NCBI RefSeq assembly: GCF_937906425.1
Contig: NZ_CALCYR010000197.1
Span: 1-5,925 of the forward strand
DNA: 5,925 nt
Direction of reading: 5' to 3'
Source of the DNA: an uncultured Methanobrevibacter sp.
GTDB taxonomy: Archaea; Methanobacteriota; Methanobacteria; Methanobacteriales; Methanobacteriaceae
Part shown: in pieces, positions 4,493 to 5,925 of the stretch
Numbering within the stretch: the stretch's first letter is position 1
Layout: every line of letters begins with the position of its first letter
Program-made: the position numbers and the translations under genes
The notes under the pieces: model-generated
Told to the model about the DNA's origin: nothing
The model's database searches: none
Seen by the model: the letters and a program-made list of their open reading frames with translations, nothing else

Positions 4493-5778
4493 TTATTTAT
4501 ACAATTTTCTTTCCCGCATTTATAATTAATACATATTACTTTTTGAATTTCAAAAATTTTATTGATATTTTCATCCTTTTTCGCAAAAGTCACATTCTTA
4601 TCTTTTAATACATTCATTTTTATTGATATTTTTCTATCGTTTGAATATATTATTTGTGATAGGTTTGGATTATAATCTTCTACGAATTTTTTTTGTTTTA
4701 TAGTTTCAGGTGAATTTATTGTTGGTTTTGATTTCTCTTTTTTTAGACGCAGATATTCCAAATTTTCTTTGATTTTTTGGTTTATTTGATTGTTATTATT
4801 TTTTGGCTTTAAATTATTTTTTATATTCTTACTTATGAATATATTATTCGTTTTAAATTTTTTTTTATTATATAAATTTTTCGATTTTTGCAGTACAATT
4901 ATATTATGAGGTTTTTTATTTGAATCTACTTCTTTTTCTTTTTTTGCTTCGTTTTGGAATAGTCTTGATTGACTTTTTGAATTCATTATTAATTTTTTTT
5001 TTAATGGGATTATTCTTAATTTATTGTTATTATCAATAAAATTGATATTTATTGTTTGTTGTTTTATTTCTTTATCTTTTTGTTTTTTTAATAATTCTTT
5101 TCTATACAAGGATGAATTTCGTTTCATTTTTCTTCTAAATATTTCTTCTTTTTTCTTTTTTAATTCGTCATAATTTCTAAATAATTCACTACTTTCAGTT
5201 TTGATAGGAGTATTATTACTTTGAGTATAATTAGTCAATCCGTTAAAAGAATTAGTAGCGAATATTTTTTTTCCGCCGAAATTGAGCACTCTTATTTCAT
5301 CTCCTAATTTATTATTAATATTAACAGTTCCACTTAAATCAGGACTTTTTGATATTCTATTATTTATAGTTATGGGTATCTTATAATAAGTAGGTGTTAT
5401 TATCCTATTCATTAAAATATTATTATCATTAATAGTTCTTTCTGGACTTATTATGTTTATATTTTGATTAATTTTTCTACTATTTATTGGCTTTATTGAT
5501 TCTATATTGAAATTATTTAAACCATTAAGTCGACTTTGGGTTATATTTGGGGATTGATATATTCTTAATTTTTCTTTAAATGGGCCTGTCTCGTTTTGAT
5601 TTATTGTTTTTATATTTATTTTTTTTCCACTGGAATTACTTGTTCTATGGGCTAATATTTTTTGGAGAAATATTGATGAATCTTGAAGAACGGGAAATCC
5701 ATGTATTCTATTATTGGTTAAAAAATAATTATGTTTTTTGCTCAATATGTTAAATTCATGAAGGTCAAAATTTGACAT
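4456..5778 (-). CDS. Uncharacterised ciliate-like protein, 3' part lost at the junction
   Basis: About 441 codons run from ATG at 5778 to the joint near 4455. I do not recognise the protein. It is rich in Asn, Lys, Ile and Ser and lacks Trp. It has no signal peptide or membrane segment. A charged, probably coiled-coil helix spans residues 201-241 (YDELKKKKEEIFRRK and following). Another basic stretch covers 334-349. A Cys cluster C416-x4-C421-x4-C426 lies just before the break and might start a small zinc-binding module (weak inference). The start is 105 bp from the telomeric repeats and is preceded by an A-run, as in AT-rich protists. About 18 Gln residues are encoded by CAA/CAG, and no TAA, TAG or TGA is in frame. 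This fits a standard-code organism, not Tetrahymena-type code. No intron is needed. The true C-terminus and stop are missing. Confidence 0.6.
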
Positions 5779-5883
5779 TTTTTTTCTAAAAAATTATTTA
5801 TCATTTTTAATTCATTTTTAAATTTTTGAATTATTAAATTTTTAATTATTTTTTTTCTTAAATTTATAAAATAAATTCTTACC
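5779..5883. other. Short AT-only subtelomeric spacer
   Basis: These 105 bp between the minus-strand start codon and the telomere are almost entirely A and T. They presumably hold the 5' untranslated region and promoter of the minus-strand gene. So short a spacer is typical of compact ciliate macronuclear chromosomes, where genes lie within a few hundred bases of the end. No specific promoter motif can be singled out. Confidence 0.5.
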
Positions 5884-5925
5884 TTGGGGATTGGGGATTG
5901 GGGATTGGGGATTGGGGATTGGGGA
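5884..5925 (+). repeat. Telomere-like array, (TTGGGGA) x 6
   Basis: Six perfect 7-bp TTGGGGA units run to the last base of the window, with no sequence after them. The G-rich strand points 5' to 3' toward the contig end, which is the correct orientation for a eukaryotic telomere. The unit is the ciliate T2G4 repeat plus one A. It differs from T2G4 (Tetrahymena), T4G4 (spirotrichs) and TTAGGG. Abrupt onset after AT-only DNA fits de novo telomere addition to a macronuclear chromosome. The array is longer than the sequence shown, since it is cut by the contig edge. Confidence 0.85.

Larger units (their letters stand above)
4036..5778 (-). other. Composite 580-codon open frame, probable artefact
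   Basis: An uninterrupted frame runs from ATG 5778 to the stop at 4036. It should not be annotated as one protein. Residues 1 to about 441 are the protist-like part, about 443-558 are bacterial LCP domain, and 559-580 are antisense to the intact rnp2 gene. An automatic annotation could name the whole frame an LCP-family protein, which would be misleading. It lacks the membrane anchor and the second half of the LCP fold. Confidence 0.8.

Noticed and set aside
4295..4525. 76-codon plus-strand frame opposite the LCP fragment
   Set aside because: It is antisense to clear LCP motifs and crosses the second junction.
4036..5778. A genuine 580-residue LCP-family protein
   Set aside because: Its last 22 residues are antisense to an intact RNase P gene, the LCP part is cut on both sides, and the N-terminal part has no bacterial character or membrane anchor.
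5780..5883. Minus-strand GGTAAG next to the telomere and TTTTTTAG just before the ATG, resembling intron borders
   Set aside because: Exon 1 would be telomere repeat itself. In AT-only DNA a ...TTTAG is expected by chance, and the start codon makes a full open frame without splicing.

Overview
The window reads as a three-part chimeric contig, not one contiguous genome. Bases 1-27 are the 3' part of the Illumina TruSeq/universal sequencing adapter. Bases 28 to about 4104 are archaeal, from an AT-rich Methanobacteriales genome. Methanobrevibacter is most likely, judging by the L15e, exosome-associated and RNase P proteins, the TATA-type promoters and the A/T-rich spacers. About 4105-4455 is an internal piece of a low-GC bacterial (Firmicutes/Mollicutes-like) LytR-CpsA-Psr gene on the minus strand. 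About 4456-5925 is the end of a eukaryotic, probably ciliate, macronuclear chromosome. It carries an Asn/Lys/Ile-rich open frame on the minus strand and six perfect telomere-like TTGGGGA repeats at the right edge.

Archaeal part. A TTG-started, membrane-anchored S26-type signal-peptidase-like protein (133-858) is followed by a 294-bp spacer holding a promoter and a long hairpin. The 50S ribosomal protein L15e gene (1153-1704) comes next. A 384-bp T-rich spacer follows, with oligo-T terminators and helically phased AACTA repeats. Then comes an RNA-processing cluster: a COG1325 exosome-associated RNA-binding protein (2089-2529), RNase P protein component 3/Rpp30 (2690-3727) and RNase P protein component 2/Pop5 (3724-4104). 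The last two overlap by 4 bp. This is the conserved archaeal RNase P/exosome/proteasome gene neighbourhood. L15e serves the ribosome, while Rpp30 and Pop5 are two protein subunits of the tRNA 5'-maturation enzyme. The proteasome alpha gene commonly expected next is absent, because the sequence changes source just after the Pop5 stop codon.

Right part. A single open frame runs on the minus strand from 5778 to 4036 (580 codons), but it is a composite. About 441 codons are protist-like sequence, about 115 are bacterial LCP domain, and the last 22 are antisense to the Pop5 gene. Both junctions lie in A/T-rich microhomology. This suits a whole-genome-amplification (MDA) or assembly artefact better than a real fusion. 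Rumen ciliates carry Methanobrevibacter symbionts and eat bacteria, so the simplest source is a single-cell or low-input rumen-ciliate library (inference). The most novel item is the 7-nt telomere-like repeat TTGGGGA next to a gene that uses TAA, TAG and TGA only as stops. No new defence system, CRISPR array or mobile element is visible.
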